Source: Nostoc sp. FACHB-280
GTDB lineage: Bacteria; Cyanobacteriota; Cyanobacteriia; Cyanobacteriales; Nostocaceae
Reading direction: 5' to 3'
Length of the DNA stretch: 64,000 nucleotides
Assembly: GCF_014697615.1 (NCBI RefSeq)
Contig: NZ_JACJSD010000041.1
Span: 1 to 64,000 of the forward strand
The notes beneath the pieces were generated by a model. That model was not told the origin of the DNA and made no database searches. It saw nothing but the letters and a program-made list of their open reading frames with translations. Positions 24,659 through 33,472 of this stretch are shown here, piece by piece. The position numbers and the translations under genes are program-made. Each line of letters begins with the position of its first letter. The first letter of the stretch is position 1.

Positions 24659-25114
24659 CTACTTCAAAGGAGGCAAATTATTCGGGTCAATGCCTTGAGA
24701 TGCAAGATAAGCCATTAATCGTTCTTTTTGCTGACATTCTTGTTCAGCGCGTTGACGTTCTTGTTCAATATCAGAGAGAAATTCCATGACGATCGCAGGT
24801 ACTTCACCATCTAAATTAGGAGTATAACTTTTGCGATCGCTGATAACTTGATTTACTGCTGGAACATAAACCCAATCAGGTGCTTTTAAAATCAATTGTC
24901 CATTGACAGTTGCACAAAGACCAAAATTCGAGGCTATCAACATCTGTGATTGAATAAAACCACTAATTTCTAGGCTTTCACGCAACGCACCAGCCAAAAT
25001 TGGCTGATTGGTATTCTCCACAGGTTTATCGTCTAAATGATAATCATTGGGTAACGCTTCCCAAGAGATTACCATGTCAGTTGGCGATTTAGCTGCACTG
25101 AGTTGGGTTGCCAT
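24659..25114 (-). pseudogene. Uma2-family nuclease with internal in-frame deletion
   Basis: The first 115 residues match the N-terminal half of a Uma2 (DUF820) protein, including the GLCATVNGQLILKAPDWVYV strand with PD (79-80) and EVPAIVMEFLSD. The chain then jumps straight to IEQERQRAEQECQQKERLMA, ending SQGIDPNNLPPL, the coiled tail seen at the end of full-length relatives. The middle part of the nuclease, including the downstream catalytic strand and lysine, is missing: about 80-90 residues. The junction is at about 24769/24770. The frame is kept, so a product could still be made, but it should be inactive. Confidence 0.7.
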
Positions 25115-25443
25115 AATACAGCATCAATATTAGTTTTTTCTTATGTTACCGCTCCCGGCACGAAGATGATGCGATCGCACTGAGAAACGGGTAGATGCCA
25201 AGTTCAACAATATCTCAATGAAACTTCCTGGATTTTAAAATTTAAAATCTCAAAAAATTTTCAAAAAACAAGAAATTATCTGATTGAAGGAATAGGTGAT
25301 TTTAAGAAAAGAAGGGCAGAACTACTGCGATGATGTTAAATTTCTTTGAGGATAAAATGTGATCTAATTGCTAGAAATTGGGGAAAATGCTTTGATTTTT
25401 ATTGGATTCTTTGATCAGTCGCTGATTTTAGCCTAAAAGAATT
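25115..25443. other. Intergenic region, no gene seen
   Basis: AT-rich spacer with one GCGATCGC site. No coding frame or clear hairpin was found. Confidence 0.45.
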
Positions 25444-25683
25444 CTAACCAACAGGAAAAGCATTATTCAGAGACTCAATTAAATCTCTGCGTCCACTACC
25501 GCGATGAGGTGTCGGATTTTCTGGCTCATTTGATTTGGGTTTAGGTTTTGGTTTGGCTGATAACAACATTGTGCCTCCTGTCTCACCAATTAGCGTATGT
25601 GAGCGATTTAAACTGTCTGAACCGTTAAATACCAAAGAACCGAGAACCACACTAGAAACTAAAAGCGAAAATGTAACACGCAT
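25444..25683 (-). CDS. patX: PatX-type RGSGR heterocyst inhibitor precursor
   Basis: A 79-aa protein with a signal-peptide-like start (FSLLVSSVVLGSLVF), a proline/lysine stretch (KPKPKPKSNEPENPTP) and the pentapeptide RGSGR at residues 61-65 within PHRGSGRRDLIESL. RGSGR is the active part of PatS and PatX, which is released, moves between cells and inhibits the master regulator HetR to space heterocysts. Size, signal peptide and a C-terminal HRGSGRR match PatX rather than PatS (about 17 aa) or HetN (a reductase). It lies a few genes beyond glnA-gifA, as I recall for PCC 7120. Confidence 0.85.
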   Translation of the reverse strand: MRVTFSLLVSSVVLGSLVFNGSDSLNRSHTLIGETGGTMLLSAKPKPKPKSNEPENPTPHRGSGRRDLIESLNNAFPVG

Positions 25684-25739
25684 GGCAGATATTTCTTTTG
25701 AACTCTAATATTCACTGCTACTGAGTTTCTGAATGTGTA

Positions 25740-25745
25740 TCCGGA
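25740..25745 (-). promoter_or_regulatory. patX: TCCGGA element upstream of patX
   Basis: TCCGGA lies about 57 bases before the patX start codon. In heterocystous cyanobacteria TCCGGA at the -35 position defines the DIF class of promoters active in differentiating cells. No -10 box of perfect TAN3T form was seen at exactly the usual distance, so the assignment rests on the hexamer and on the gene. Confidence 0.55.
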
Positions 25746-26311
25746 GAATTTATAAAATAGTATTCTGTTTGACAGAAAGAAATTGAGTTTGACGTTAAGT
25801 AAATACCCCTTAATCACCCACAGACCAGCATCACCAATGATGTTCACCCCCAAGAGTGGGTATATGTTTTGCTGGTGTGCAAGGTGAAATTTAACTTTCA
25901 TTGTTAGATACAAGCTGTCAGTTGGGTAATTCCAGAAATATCAAGATTCAATTTGCCAAGCTCAAACCAGCTCTTGCTCCCCCAGCTTGCTCAGAGTCAT
26001 GGAATATTTATTGACTTTAGAAGTTCCTAGATGAACACAGATGATATTTATCAAGCTGTTAGTTGCATACGTACGTATATTTGATTAAAAAGTTAAAAAT
26101 TTATCTTATATAAAGTTTCAATCAAAATTAGCTACTAGTTATCGACAGCAGAGATGACTTTGTTTTACTCTGAAAACACAAAACATCACCTATCTCTATT
26201 ACTGGTATATAAAAAACTCTACTCATCAACATACTTAGTGAACCGCAAAGCTAAAAATTGATGAGGACTGGATTGTTTTACTGAGTAAAAAATAGAACTA
26301 AATATTATCAG
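25746..26311. other. Intergenic region before the PEP-CTERM gene
   Basis: No gene was recognised in this long spacer. A 12-bp perfect palindrome, ATACGTACGTAT, lies at 26067-26078, about 235 bases before the PEP-CTERM gene, and could be an operator. A loose pairing ACCAGCA...TGCTGGT spans about 25826-25877. A GAACCGCAAAG phrase near 26240 belongs to a common spacer repeat. Confidence 0.4.
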
Positions 26312-27163
26312 ATGCAGACTACTAAATTGTCGAAAATAGCTGTTTGTGGAGAATGTATGTCATTTTTAACCAAATACCGAGCTAATAGTCAATTATTATT
26401 GACCCTAGGGTTAATGATATCGGGATTATTGATATTACCTAACCCAGCAAAAGCGGTTACAATCGCGCCTCTAACATCACAAGATGCTAACCCAGGCTTT
26501 GATGACACAGACTTTAATTTACTCCTAGACCAAGGAGATTTTAAGGAGTTGTTTGTTGCTGAAGCTCGAATTGGTAACAATGGATTTGGTGGCAACGGTG
26601 AGCGGGAATTAGGGATTAATCGAGATGTGAGAGCAACTGTAAATCCAGGACAACCTGTGGCTAAAGCAGATTTAGTCTGGGGTAATGGTAAAGTTTGGGA
26701 TTTTAGTTTGGAATATACAGGTAGCAAGGTAACTTACAAAGTGTTTGATGCTAACCAAACTTTCCAATTAATGACTCAAGAATTTAGCGGTGCTGTCACA
26801 GATATCTTTATCCGCACCTTTGCTAATAAAGGTAGTGGTAGTAACCTTCAAAACGCTGTTTCTTTAACTAATTTAGTTCTTAATGGTACAGCGTTAGGCA
26901 GTTTAGCATCGGCAAGTACAAATACTACAAAAGACTTAGATTATCTCCATCTCACTGGTCTTTCTGCACCCTTTACACTAACTGGTAAAACAGCATTTAG
27001 CTGGGTTGGTGCTGCACCTGCTCGTTCTAACCTAGCCTTCCAAATCAAAGTCGGTACTTCTCAATCAGTTCCAGAACCTAGTACTCTTGCGGCTATCTTC
27101 TTGGCTACAATGACAGGTGCCGCAACTTTAAAAAGACAAAAGATAGCTGCTCAAAAAGTTTAA
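26312..27163 (+). CDS. PEP-CTERM sorting-signal protein
   Basis: A 283-aa exported protein. A signal peptide ends at NPAKA (about residue 48; hydrophobic LLLTLGLMISGLLILP). The body is a beta-rich domain of the kind found before PEP-CTERM anchors. The C-terminus has the sorting signal VPEPSTLAAIFLATMTGAA followed by basic LKRQK, recognised by exosortase-type sorting. Such proteins are anchored to, or released at, the cell surface. Met at residue 16 (MSFLTKYRANSQ) is an alternative start that gives a more typical signal peptide. Function beyond surface location is unknown. Confidence 0.8.
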   Translation: MQTTKLSKIAVCGECMSFLTKYRANSQLLLTLGLMISGLLILPNPAKAVTIAPLTSQDANPGFDDTDFNLLLDQGDFKELFVAEARIGNNGFGGNGERELGINRDVRATVNPGQPVAKADLVWGNGKVWDFSLEYTGSKVTYKVFDANQTFQLMTQEFSGAVTDIFIRTFANKGSGSNLQNAVSLTNLVLNGTALGSLASASTNTTKDLDYLHLTGLSAPFTLTGKTAFSWVGAAPARSNLAFQIKVGTSQSVPEPSTLAAIFLATMTGAATLKRQKIAAQKV

Positions 27164-27316
27164 ATTGATTGTGTAATTTAGGCTAATCAAGATTGTCTGT
27201 AGAAACTGGGTATAGAGGTATACTTCACAAAGGGTTTCCCGACTTGAGCCAAGTGGCTTGTGTATTTATCCAAAACCCTTTCACCCCTAAACCCAATCTC
27301 CACAGATAACCTTTGA
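27164..27316. terminator. Structured spacer between convergent PEP-CTERM gene and serS
   Basis: AAAGGGTTT (27229-27237) pairs with AAACCCTTT (27273-27281), enclosing a smaller AGCC-AAGT-GGCT hairpin. The position between two convergent genes suggests a shared terminator, though no long T-run follows. Confidence 0.4.
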
Positions 27317-28597
27317 TTACAACACCTCGCGCCCCAAATAAGGTTGCAGTGCTTCTGGTATCAAAATCGTCCCGTCTGGTTGCTGGTAATTTTCCAAAAC
27401 CGCAGCCATAGTACGTCCAATTGCTAAACCGGAACCGTTGAGGGTATGGACAAACTGTGTACCTTTTTTACCTGCTTCCTTAAAACGAATATCAGCTCGT
27501 CGTGCTTGGAAGTCTACAAAGTTAGAACAGCTAGAAATTTCGCGGTATTTGCCAGCCGAAGGTAGCCAAACTTCTAAATCGTAGGTTTTGGTGGAGGAAA
27601 ATCCTAAATCTCCAGTACATAAATTTACTACTCGATAAGGTAGCTTTAATGCCTGTAAAATTGCTTCGGCATTACCCACCAATTTTTCTAGTTCGTCAAA
27701 GGATGTCTCAGGCTGGACAAATTTTACCAGTTCCACTTTGTTAAATTGATGCAGGCGAATTAACCCCCGCATATCGCGGCCATAACTACCAGCTTCCCGG
27801 CGAAAACAGGGAGTATAAGCACAGTGGTAAATCGGTAAGTCTTCAGCAGCGAGAATTTCCCCGCGATAGAGGTTTGTCACAGGTACTTCTGCTGTGGGAA
27901 TTAACCACAAATCATCATCAGCACATTTAAAGCTTTCTTCGGCGAATTTCGGGAGTTGACCGGTTGCTGTCAGTGAGTCAGTGTTAACTAACAATGGCGG
28001 ACTCACTTCTATATATCCTGCCTGAATTTGGCGATCGAGCATAAATTGAATTAATGCTCTTTCTAGTGCTGCACCAGCCCCAATTAAGCTAGTAAAGCGG
28101 CTTTGGGCAACTTTAACAGCACGCTCAAAATTGAGGATGCCTAGTTTTTCGCCGATTTCCCAGTGCGGCAGAATGTTGGGGTTTTGTGGAATATACTCGT
28201 CACCCCAACGGCGAACTTCAACGTTATTTTCCTCATCTTTGCCAACAGGTGTAGAGTCACTCGGTAAATTGGGTAAAGCGAGTATCAGTCTGTTAATTTC
28301 AGCTTTCAGTTCTTTTTCTTTTGGTTCCAGTTCACTCAACTGAGCTTTAATGGAGTTACCTTCATCACGCAAAGCTTGAATTTCTGGGTCTTGAGGATTA
28401 ACACCAGATTTTATCTTTTGACCAACAAGTTTACCAATTTCGTTACTCCGAGCTTGGAGTTGACTGCGGTTCACCTCCAGTTCTCGTTGTTGCTTGTCTA
28501 ACTCTAATATCGGCTGAATGTCATAATTACCGCTACGACCGTTCAACCGCTCTTGTACTAATTGGGGATTTTCCCGTATTTGCTTGATATCCAGCAC
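27317..28597 (-). CDS. serS: Seryl-tRNA synthetase
   Basis: A 426-aa class II aminoacyl-tRNA synthetase. The N-terminal 100 residues are the long antiparallel coiled coil that grips the tRNA-Ser extra arm ([20 protein letters not shown]). The catalytic core shows motif 2 ([22 protein letters not shown]) and motif 3 ([19 protein letters not shown]). It charges tRNA-Ser with serine in the cytoplasm. Length is normal and no neighbour is functionally linked. Confidence 0.97.
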   Translation of the reverse strand: MLDIKQIRENPQLVQERLNGRSGNYDIQPILELDKQQRELEVNRSQLQARSNEIGKLVGQKIKSGVNPQDPEIQALRDEGNSIKAQLSELEPKEKELKAEINRLILALPNLPSDSTPVGKDEENNVEVRRWGDEYIPQNPNILPHWEIGEKLGILNFERAVKVAQSRFTSLIGAGAALERALIQFMLDRQIQAGYIEVSPPLLVNTDSLTATGQLPKFAEESFKCADDDLWLIPTAEVPVTNLYRGEILAAEDLPIYHCAYTPCFRREAGSYGRDMRGLIRLHQFNKVELVKFVQPETSFDELEKLVGNAEAILQALKLPYRVVNLCTGDLGFSSTKTYDLEVWLPSAGKYREISSCSNFVDFQARRADIRFKEAGKKGTQFVHTLNGSGLAIGRTMAAVLENYQQPDGTILIPEALQPYLGREVL

Positions 28598-28724
28598 AGA
28601 TTTTTCTCAGTTTTTAGCCTAGAATCTTCTTGATCAATACAGTTAACATACAAAGATTCAGCATATATTAATTTTGGCTGACTAGAACTGGAAAAATCTA
28701 TCAAATATCAAATTATGGAATGGT

Positions 28725-28753
28725 TGTAGAGATGTGCCGAGGTACATCTCTAC
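28725..28753 (-). terminator. Hairpin downstream of gdhA
   Basis: GTAGAGATGT (28725-28734) and ACATCTCTAC (28744-28753) form a 10-bp stem around GCCGAGGT, 21 bases after the gdhA stop codon. A T-run is lacking. The sequence is a palindrome type common in cyanobacterial spacers. Confidence 0.5.
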
Positions 28754-28773
28754 TGAATATATATGATTTTTGA

Positions 28774-30063
28774 TCAAGGATAAAGACCGCGATCGCTCAA
28801 TGCCTGTGCTACTCTTCCTACACCCAAAGTATACGCTGCTAACCGCAGAGGCACTTGGCGAAGTTTGGACTGTTGAATTACTTGATGGTAGGCTTGCACC
28901 ATCAAATGTTCCATTTCCCGGTTGACTCTTTCTTCATCCCAAAATAAGTAAGATAAACCTTGCACCCATTCCAAATAACTCACCACCACACCCCCAGCAT
29001 TAGCCAAAATATCTGGTAGTACAGTTACACCCCGCGCTTCTAAAACTCGGTTGGCTTCTAGAGTTACAGGGCCGTTAGCTGCTTCGGCAATAATTTGCGC
29101 CTGTATTTGATGGACATTCTCTGCTGTAATTTGGTTTTCTAAAGCCGCCGGAATCAAGACATCGCAAGGTAAAGTTAGTAATTCAGCGTTGGTAATAACT
29201 GTAGCGTTGGGGAACCCAGCCAAATGGTGACGATTTTCGGCAGCGTAAGCTTTTAAAGCTGGAATATCCAACCCATCAGCCGCATATACCCCACCTGTAG
29301 CTGTAGAAACCGCTATGACTTTCGCGCCTGCTTGATGAAGTAGTTCAGCTGCTGCACCACCAACATTACCAAAACCTTGAATAACGACTCGTATTCCTGC
29401 TAAAGTTCTGCCTTGGTCTGCTAAAGCTTCCCGCACAATAATCATTGTGCCGCGTCCGGTGGCCTTGTCTCTACCAAGGGAACCACCTACAGATAGGGGT
29501 TTACCAGTCACAACCCCTGGGACAGCATGACCAACATTAACTGAATATGTATCCATCATCCAAGCCATTTCACGAGCAGAAGTACCCATATCTGGCGCGG
29601 GAATATCTAGGGAAGGGCCAATATCTTTAATTAGTTCGCTAGTGTAACGACGGGTAATGCGTTCTAACTCTCCCACACTATATTGTTGTGGATCAATGGC
29701 AATACCTCCCTTCGCACCACCATAAGGTATACCCAACAACGCACATTTCCAAGTCATCAACATAGCCAGTGCTGAGACTTCCCGCAGTGTGACCGCCGGA
29801 TGATAACGAATTCCGCCTTTGTAGGGGCCTAAAATATCAGAGTGTTGTACCCGATGTCCTGCTAATACCCGTATTTCGCCATTATCTAGTTTCACAGGAA
29901 TGGAAACTGTCACCACCTTGCGCGGGTGGCTGAGAATTTCTAGTACACCTTGGTCTAACCTTAATTCTTTCCCGGCTGCTTCTAAGTAGCTACAAGCTTG
30001 ATCGAATGGGCATATATGGGCTGGCGTAGCAGCTTCCAGAGGCATTGTCGGTGTTGCAATCAT
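28774..30063 (-). CDS. gdhA: Glu/Leu/Phe/Val-family dehydrogenase, probable glutamate dehydrogenase
   Basis: A 429-aa enzyme with the family's substrate-binding run GPYKGGIRYHP and the catalytic lysine region PYGGAKGGI, then a Rossmann domain with GFGNVGGAAAELL for the dinucleotide. The sequence is closest to hexameric glutamate dehydrogenases of bacteria. It would link ammonium and 2-oxoglutarate to glutamate. In cyanobacteria this is a minor route beside GS-GOGAT and may favour glutamate breakdown. It is a single gene with a hairpin behind it. Confidence 0.9.
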   Translation of the reverse strand: MIATPTMPLEAATPAHICPFDQACSYLEAAGKELRLDQGVLEILSHPRKVVTVSIPVKLDNGEIRVLAGHRVQHSDILGPYKGGIRYHPAVTLREVSALAMLMTWKCALLGIPYGGAKGGIAIDPQQYSVGELERITRRYTSELIKDIGPSLDIPAPDMGTSAREMAWMMDTYSVNVGHAVPGVVTGKPLSVGGSLGRDKATGRGTMIIVREALADQGRTLAGIRVVIQGFGNVGGAAAELLHQAGAKVIAVSTATGGVYAADGLDIPALKAYAAENRHHLAGFPNATVITNAELLTLPCDVLIPAALENQITAENVHQIQAQIIAEAANGPVTLEANRVLEARGVTVLPDILANAGGVVVSYLEWVQGLSYLFWDEERVNREMEHLMVQAYHQVIQQSKLRQVPLRLAAYTLGVGRVAQALSDRGLYP

Positions 30064-30241
30064 AAAAGTTTCTCCTCATCGCGGTATCTTTGCGAACCGG
30101 ATACATATATGCCTAGCTTATCCTCTATATTCAAAAAAGAATTATTTTCTGTAGTTTTTGTTACAATTTTGTTTTTTGTTAAAAAAAGCACAGTTCTCGT
30201 GAAATGTGCCTAATAAACAGTGAAGAATCAATATTTATACG

Positions 30242-31747
30242 TCAGGGATCAATTGAACAGAAAACTTCGTCAGTAAAACTTCCATGTAATCCATAGGGGA
30301 TATGATGCTTGAGATGGAGGCGAGCGATCGCACCTTTTTCTATATCCTTGGCATCTAAAATTACTACATCGGTACGGTTATACGTAGCATCATAAACCAA
30401 AGCTAACAGCCACCCGTCATCTTCTGTTTCTGCACCGGGACGGGGAACAAAAATTGGTTCACCCATAAAACCACGGGGTGCTGCACTCCAAAGTTGTCTT
30501 TCGCCTGTTTCTAGGTCTAATTTTAAAATGGCTTGTAAAGGAGCATTCCCACTTGGTGTATGAGCCGCACCTGTATATAGATATCGATAAGCGCGTCCTA
30601 CCTTCGCGGGATGGATAGTCGGGAACTCACAACAACGTGCTTCTATTAACTTTCGTTCTACTGTTCCATCATTGAGGTTAATATAAAATCGCCAAAGTTG
30701 TCCTGGTTTAAGTGCTTCAAAATTAACTTGGCGAAAATCGCTTGCTGGTTCTACCTCTGGTAATGAGTCATAACAAATCGAGTCAATAAAAATTTCATCA
30801 CCCATACCAAAAGCATTTACATGATGGAAAATAAACCCTGATGTGGTTTCTAAAATTTTGACCTCTGCTTGTCCTGGCTGAGGAAAGCGCGGAATCACAA
30901 TAATTTTAGTGGGTTGGTTTGGTTGTACTTTAATACATTCCCCTGCACCACGCATTCCCAAAGCGAAGGGTATGGGATTAAAAGCCACAGGATTTTGAAA
31001 GAAGATGCAGTAATGAGGCGTAATTACAAAATCGTGAATAAAACAAAACCCTGGAACGCTATGGGCGTGTTTTCTGATAACTTCTCCGGCAAGGTTTAAC
31101 TCAAAAATTGTAATTGAAGTAGACAGTCCCGGTTTAATTGAAAAATTGACTAAGCAAGGTTGACCACCATCTTGTTCACAACTAGGGTCAATTCGAGGAT
31201 GGGCGCTAAAGGCTTCACCTTCTGATAATGTACCCTTGAGATAATCTTTCCCTAATGTTTCTAAGGTGTCAGGGTCGAGGCGATAGGGTTCAGCGGCTTC
31301 CCACAAGGCTAGGAGTTTATCACCTAAATAAATAACGTTGGTGTTAGCAATATGTTTAATTTTAAAGTCGAAGATATTAGCCAGCCAACCACCGGGTTTT
31401 TGGGTACCAAATACACCGCGATAAAGAATTTTTCTGGCTTTTTGTTCTGCTAAATAACCTTCGGTGCGGACAAAGCGGTTGCGAAAATGAGCGCGGCCGT
31501 TAGTAAAGGTGATGCGGCTAATCATCCCATCGCCATCAAAAGGATGATGAATACGTTGTCCGTTGATATCAAGTAAACCAGGGCCGTTTCTAAACAGTGT
31601 ACCTTCTAGTTCTGAAGGGATTTGTCCTTCTATATTATCAATCCAATAGTCATATTCTTGGGTGAGAGATTCATATCCTCCTTGCCAATCTTCACGGGTG
31701 TAGGATTTTTCTAAAGTTGGTGTTTGTTGGTTTGTTAAATTCTGCAT
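30242..31747 (-). CDS. Carotenoid cleavage oxygenase (RPE65/CCD family)
   Basis: A 501-aa protein from MQNLTNQQTPTLEKSYTRED. The longer in-frame opening to 31825 was rejected because it encodes a CACAGAGACACAGAG spacer repeat. Family features are the FRNGPGLLDI opening and four iron-binding histidines at HPRID, HDFVIT, FHHVNAF and the terminal HGSFTDEVF. These enzymes cleave carotenoids or apocarotenoids into apocarotenals and retinal-type products. The N-terminal RNGPG and HPFDGDGM motifs are intact. Which carotenoid bond is cut cannot be told from sequence. Confidence 0.9.
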   Translation of the reverse strand: MQNLTNQQTPTLEKSYTREDWQGGYESLTQEYDYWIDNIEGQIPSELEGTLFRNGPGLLDINGQRIHHPFDGDGMISRITFTNGRAHFRNRFVRTEGYLAEQKARKILYRGVFGTQKPGGWLANIFDFKIKHIANTNVIYLGDKLLALWEAAEPYRLDPDTLETLGKDYLKGTLSEGEAFSAHPRIDPSCEQDGGQPCLVNFSIKPGLSTSITIFELNLAGEVIRKHAHSVPGFCFIHDFVITPHYCIFFQNPVAFNPIPFALGMRGAGECIKVQPNQPTKIIVIPRFPQPGQAEVKILETTSGFIFHHVNAFGMGDEIFIDSICYDSLPEVEPASDFRQVNFEALKPGQLWRFYINLNDGTVERKLIEARCCEFPTIHPAKVGRAYRYLYTGAAHTPSGNAPLQAILKLDLETGERQLWSAAPRGFMGEPIFVPRPGAETEDDGWLLALVYDATYNRTDVVILDAKDIEKGAIARLHLKHHIPYGLHGSFTDEVFCSIDP

Positions 31748-31974
31748 GGTTTGATTGATTTCGCACAGAGACACAGAGAAGCAAAGATTAAGAGGATATT
31801 TGAACAGTCCTCTTGTGATTAGCAAAACATTTTAGATACTCATAAATCTCCCTTCAAAAGTGAGACTTTGATGTCTGCAAAAAGGGATATCAATAAGTTT
31901 GTAAAATCAAAGTACAGTTGTTTTCAAATCCATCAAGGTTTATTTATGTCTTTGCTGGTTTGATGAAAATCACT

Positions 31975-33378
31975 TTATTCAATAACTTTTGATTCTTCTT
32001 CTTGAAGTATTAAATTTTGAATGAATGGTTCGCTGCTAGTTGGTAAGCTTTGGGGTTGGGTGTCATCTTTTGGTAGCCAATTGAGAAATACCAGTGGTAA
32101 TAAGGTGCTGAGATTGGTGATAGTTACCAAAATCCACAGTGAGTCAAAGTTACTCTCGGTAATACCTAGCCAGTGCATAATGATGGCTCCAAATTCATAA
32201 GAGACCATACCAGCTAAGTTAAATACAGACATTAATAAGGCAAATAAGGTGGCTTCTACTCCAGGGGGGCAAAGTCTGGCGGCTAATACCAAAACTGGCA
32301 TATAGGCAATTTGTCCCATCACAGTGAGGATGAGGCTGTCTCCCAAACTAAACCAGTGGTCATCTATACCTAAAGTCCGGTTGGTGTGAGTTACCAACAG
32401 CAACATTGTCATACCTAAAGCTGCTGAAATTACGGTACTCCAACCAAATATGAGCCGGAATGAAACACTTTTGAGAAAGCGTTGAAAAATCCAAATGCCT
32501 AATAAAGAGGCGAGACTTGTAACTAGGCGGACTCTGCCTAAAAATTCTGGTTCAAAGTGGAGTTCGTTGGTACTGAAGTAGAAAAAAGCTGATTCGGCGG
32601 TTGGAGTAGCTTGCAAAATAAAGACGAAAGCTGCTGGTAGCCAAATTGTTTTTTGGCTGACTGCTTGGCGTAGTTGTTTAAGTTGATGTTTAATACTTAG
32701 GTCTTGAGTGTTACTAGTATCGTTAGTTTCTTGATTAATGGGAGACTCAGCAATAAACCAAGCAGCCACAGACACAATTAACGGAAAAGAAGCGGTAATA
32801 AAGAATACTGTGCGGGTGGTGAAATGTTCGAGCAAGATACCACTAAAGTATGCTGTGACTAAACCCCCAACAGCCGATGCACCCCAACATAAAGATTGTA
32901 GTGAGCCTGCATCTGCTTGGGATTCGACTCTGGCTCGTTCGACAACCAGGGAATCGACTATGACATCACTGACTGCTACAGCCAGGGAACTGAGGGCGAT
33001 CGCAGCTGTTGCCGCCCAGCTACTATGAACTATTGTGGCCATACTCACCCAAGCAATAGCACCCAATATCCCAGACAATACTAAATATGGGCGGCGACGA
33101 TAACCAAAAATCGGCAAGCCATCAGACATAAAGCCAAATAGCGGCTTAATCATCCAAGGTAAGGCAACAACACCAAATAATGCTGATACCTGCGCTGGAC
33201 TCAGCATTAATTCATCCTTGAGGAAAAAGCTAACAGCTAAACGCGCCAGTCCTAAAATCCCTTGGACAAAGTAAACGCTAAGAATAGCAATTAACTCGGC
33301 ACTGGGTTCATGGCCGAAGAAGATTTTTTCAGTTATCGAGTCTTTGACCTTGGACAAGCCAGACGAGTCAATGAGCAT
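31975..33378 (-). CDS. BT1/folate-biopterin transporter family membrane protein
   Basis: A 467-aa protein with about 12 membrane helices and the family markers LPWMIKPLFGFMSDGLPIFG followed by YRRRPY, and a DVIVDSLVVERAR motif. The middle loop (residues about 220-240) is polar and rich in Asn/Thr. BT1-type carriers import folate or pterins in plants, cyanobacteria and trypanosomatids. Substrate is assigned by family only. It lies between a carotenoid oxygenase and a CHASE2 cyclase, all on the minus strand but with spacers of 95-230 bases. Confidence 0.85.
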   Translation of the reverse strand: MLIDSSGLSKVKDSITEKIFFGHEPSAELIAILSVYFVQGILGLARLAVSFFLKDELMLSPAQVSALFGVVALPWMIKPLFGFMSDGLPIFGYRRRPYLVLSGILGAIAWVSMATIVHSSWAATAAIALSSLAVAVSDVIVDSLVVERARVESQADAGSLQSLCWGASAVGGLVTAYFSGILLEHFTTRTVFFITASFPLIVSVAAWFIAESPINQETNDTSNTQDLSIKHQLKQLRQAVSQKTIWLPAAFVFILQATPTAESAFFYFSTNELHFEPEFLGRVRLVTSLASLLGIWIFQRFLKSVSFRLIFGWSTVISAALGMTMLLLVTHTNRTLGIDDHWFSLGDSLILTVMGQIAYMPVLVLAARLCPPGVEATLFALLMSVFNLAGMVSYEFGAIIMHWLGITESNFDSLWILVTITNLSTLLPLVFLNWLPKDDTQPQSLPTSSEPFIQNLILQEEESKVIE

Positions 33379-33428
33379 TTGATAAATATTTTTTAAGTTT
33401 TGTCTACTTTTCTATAATATCGATTTCT

Positions 33429-33465
33429 TATGAAGTGTGAAATCTGAAGTATGAAGTGTGAAATG
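33429..33465. repeat. Degenerate TATGAAGTGTGAAATCTG repeat
   Basis: Two overlapping units TATGAAGTGTGAAA lie end to end in the spacer between the BT1 transporter and the CHASE2 cyclase. The same unit appears near hup at 13550-13580, 13670-13700 and 15439-15463. Confidence 0.55.
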
Positions 33466-33472
33466 AAATCTT

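Noticed and set aside
25659-25913. 84-residue minus-strand frame overlapping patX upstream region
   Set aside because: It runs through the patX promoter with no ribosome binding site, and its composition is that of translated AT-rich spacer.
31748-31825. In-frame N-terminal extension of the carotenoid oxygenase
   Set aside because: It translates a CACAGAGACACAGAG spacer repeat (FSVSLCEI-like residues), and the family start follows at 31747.
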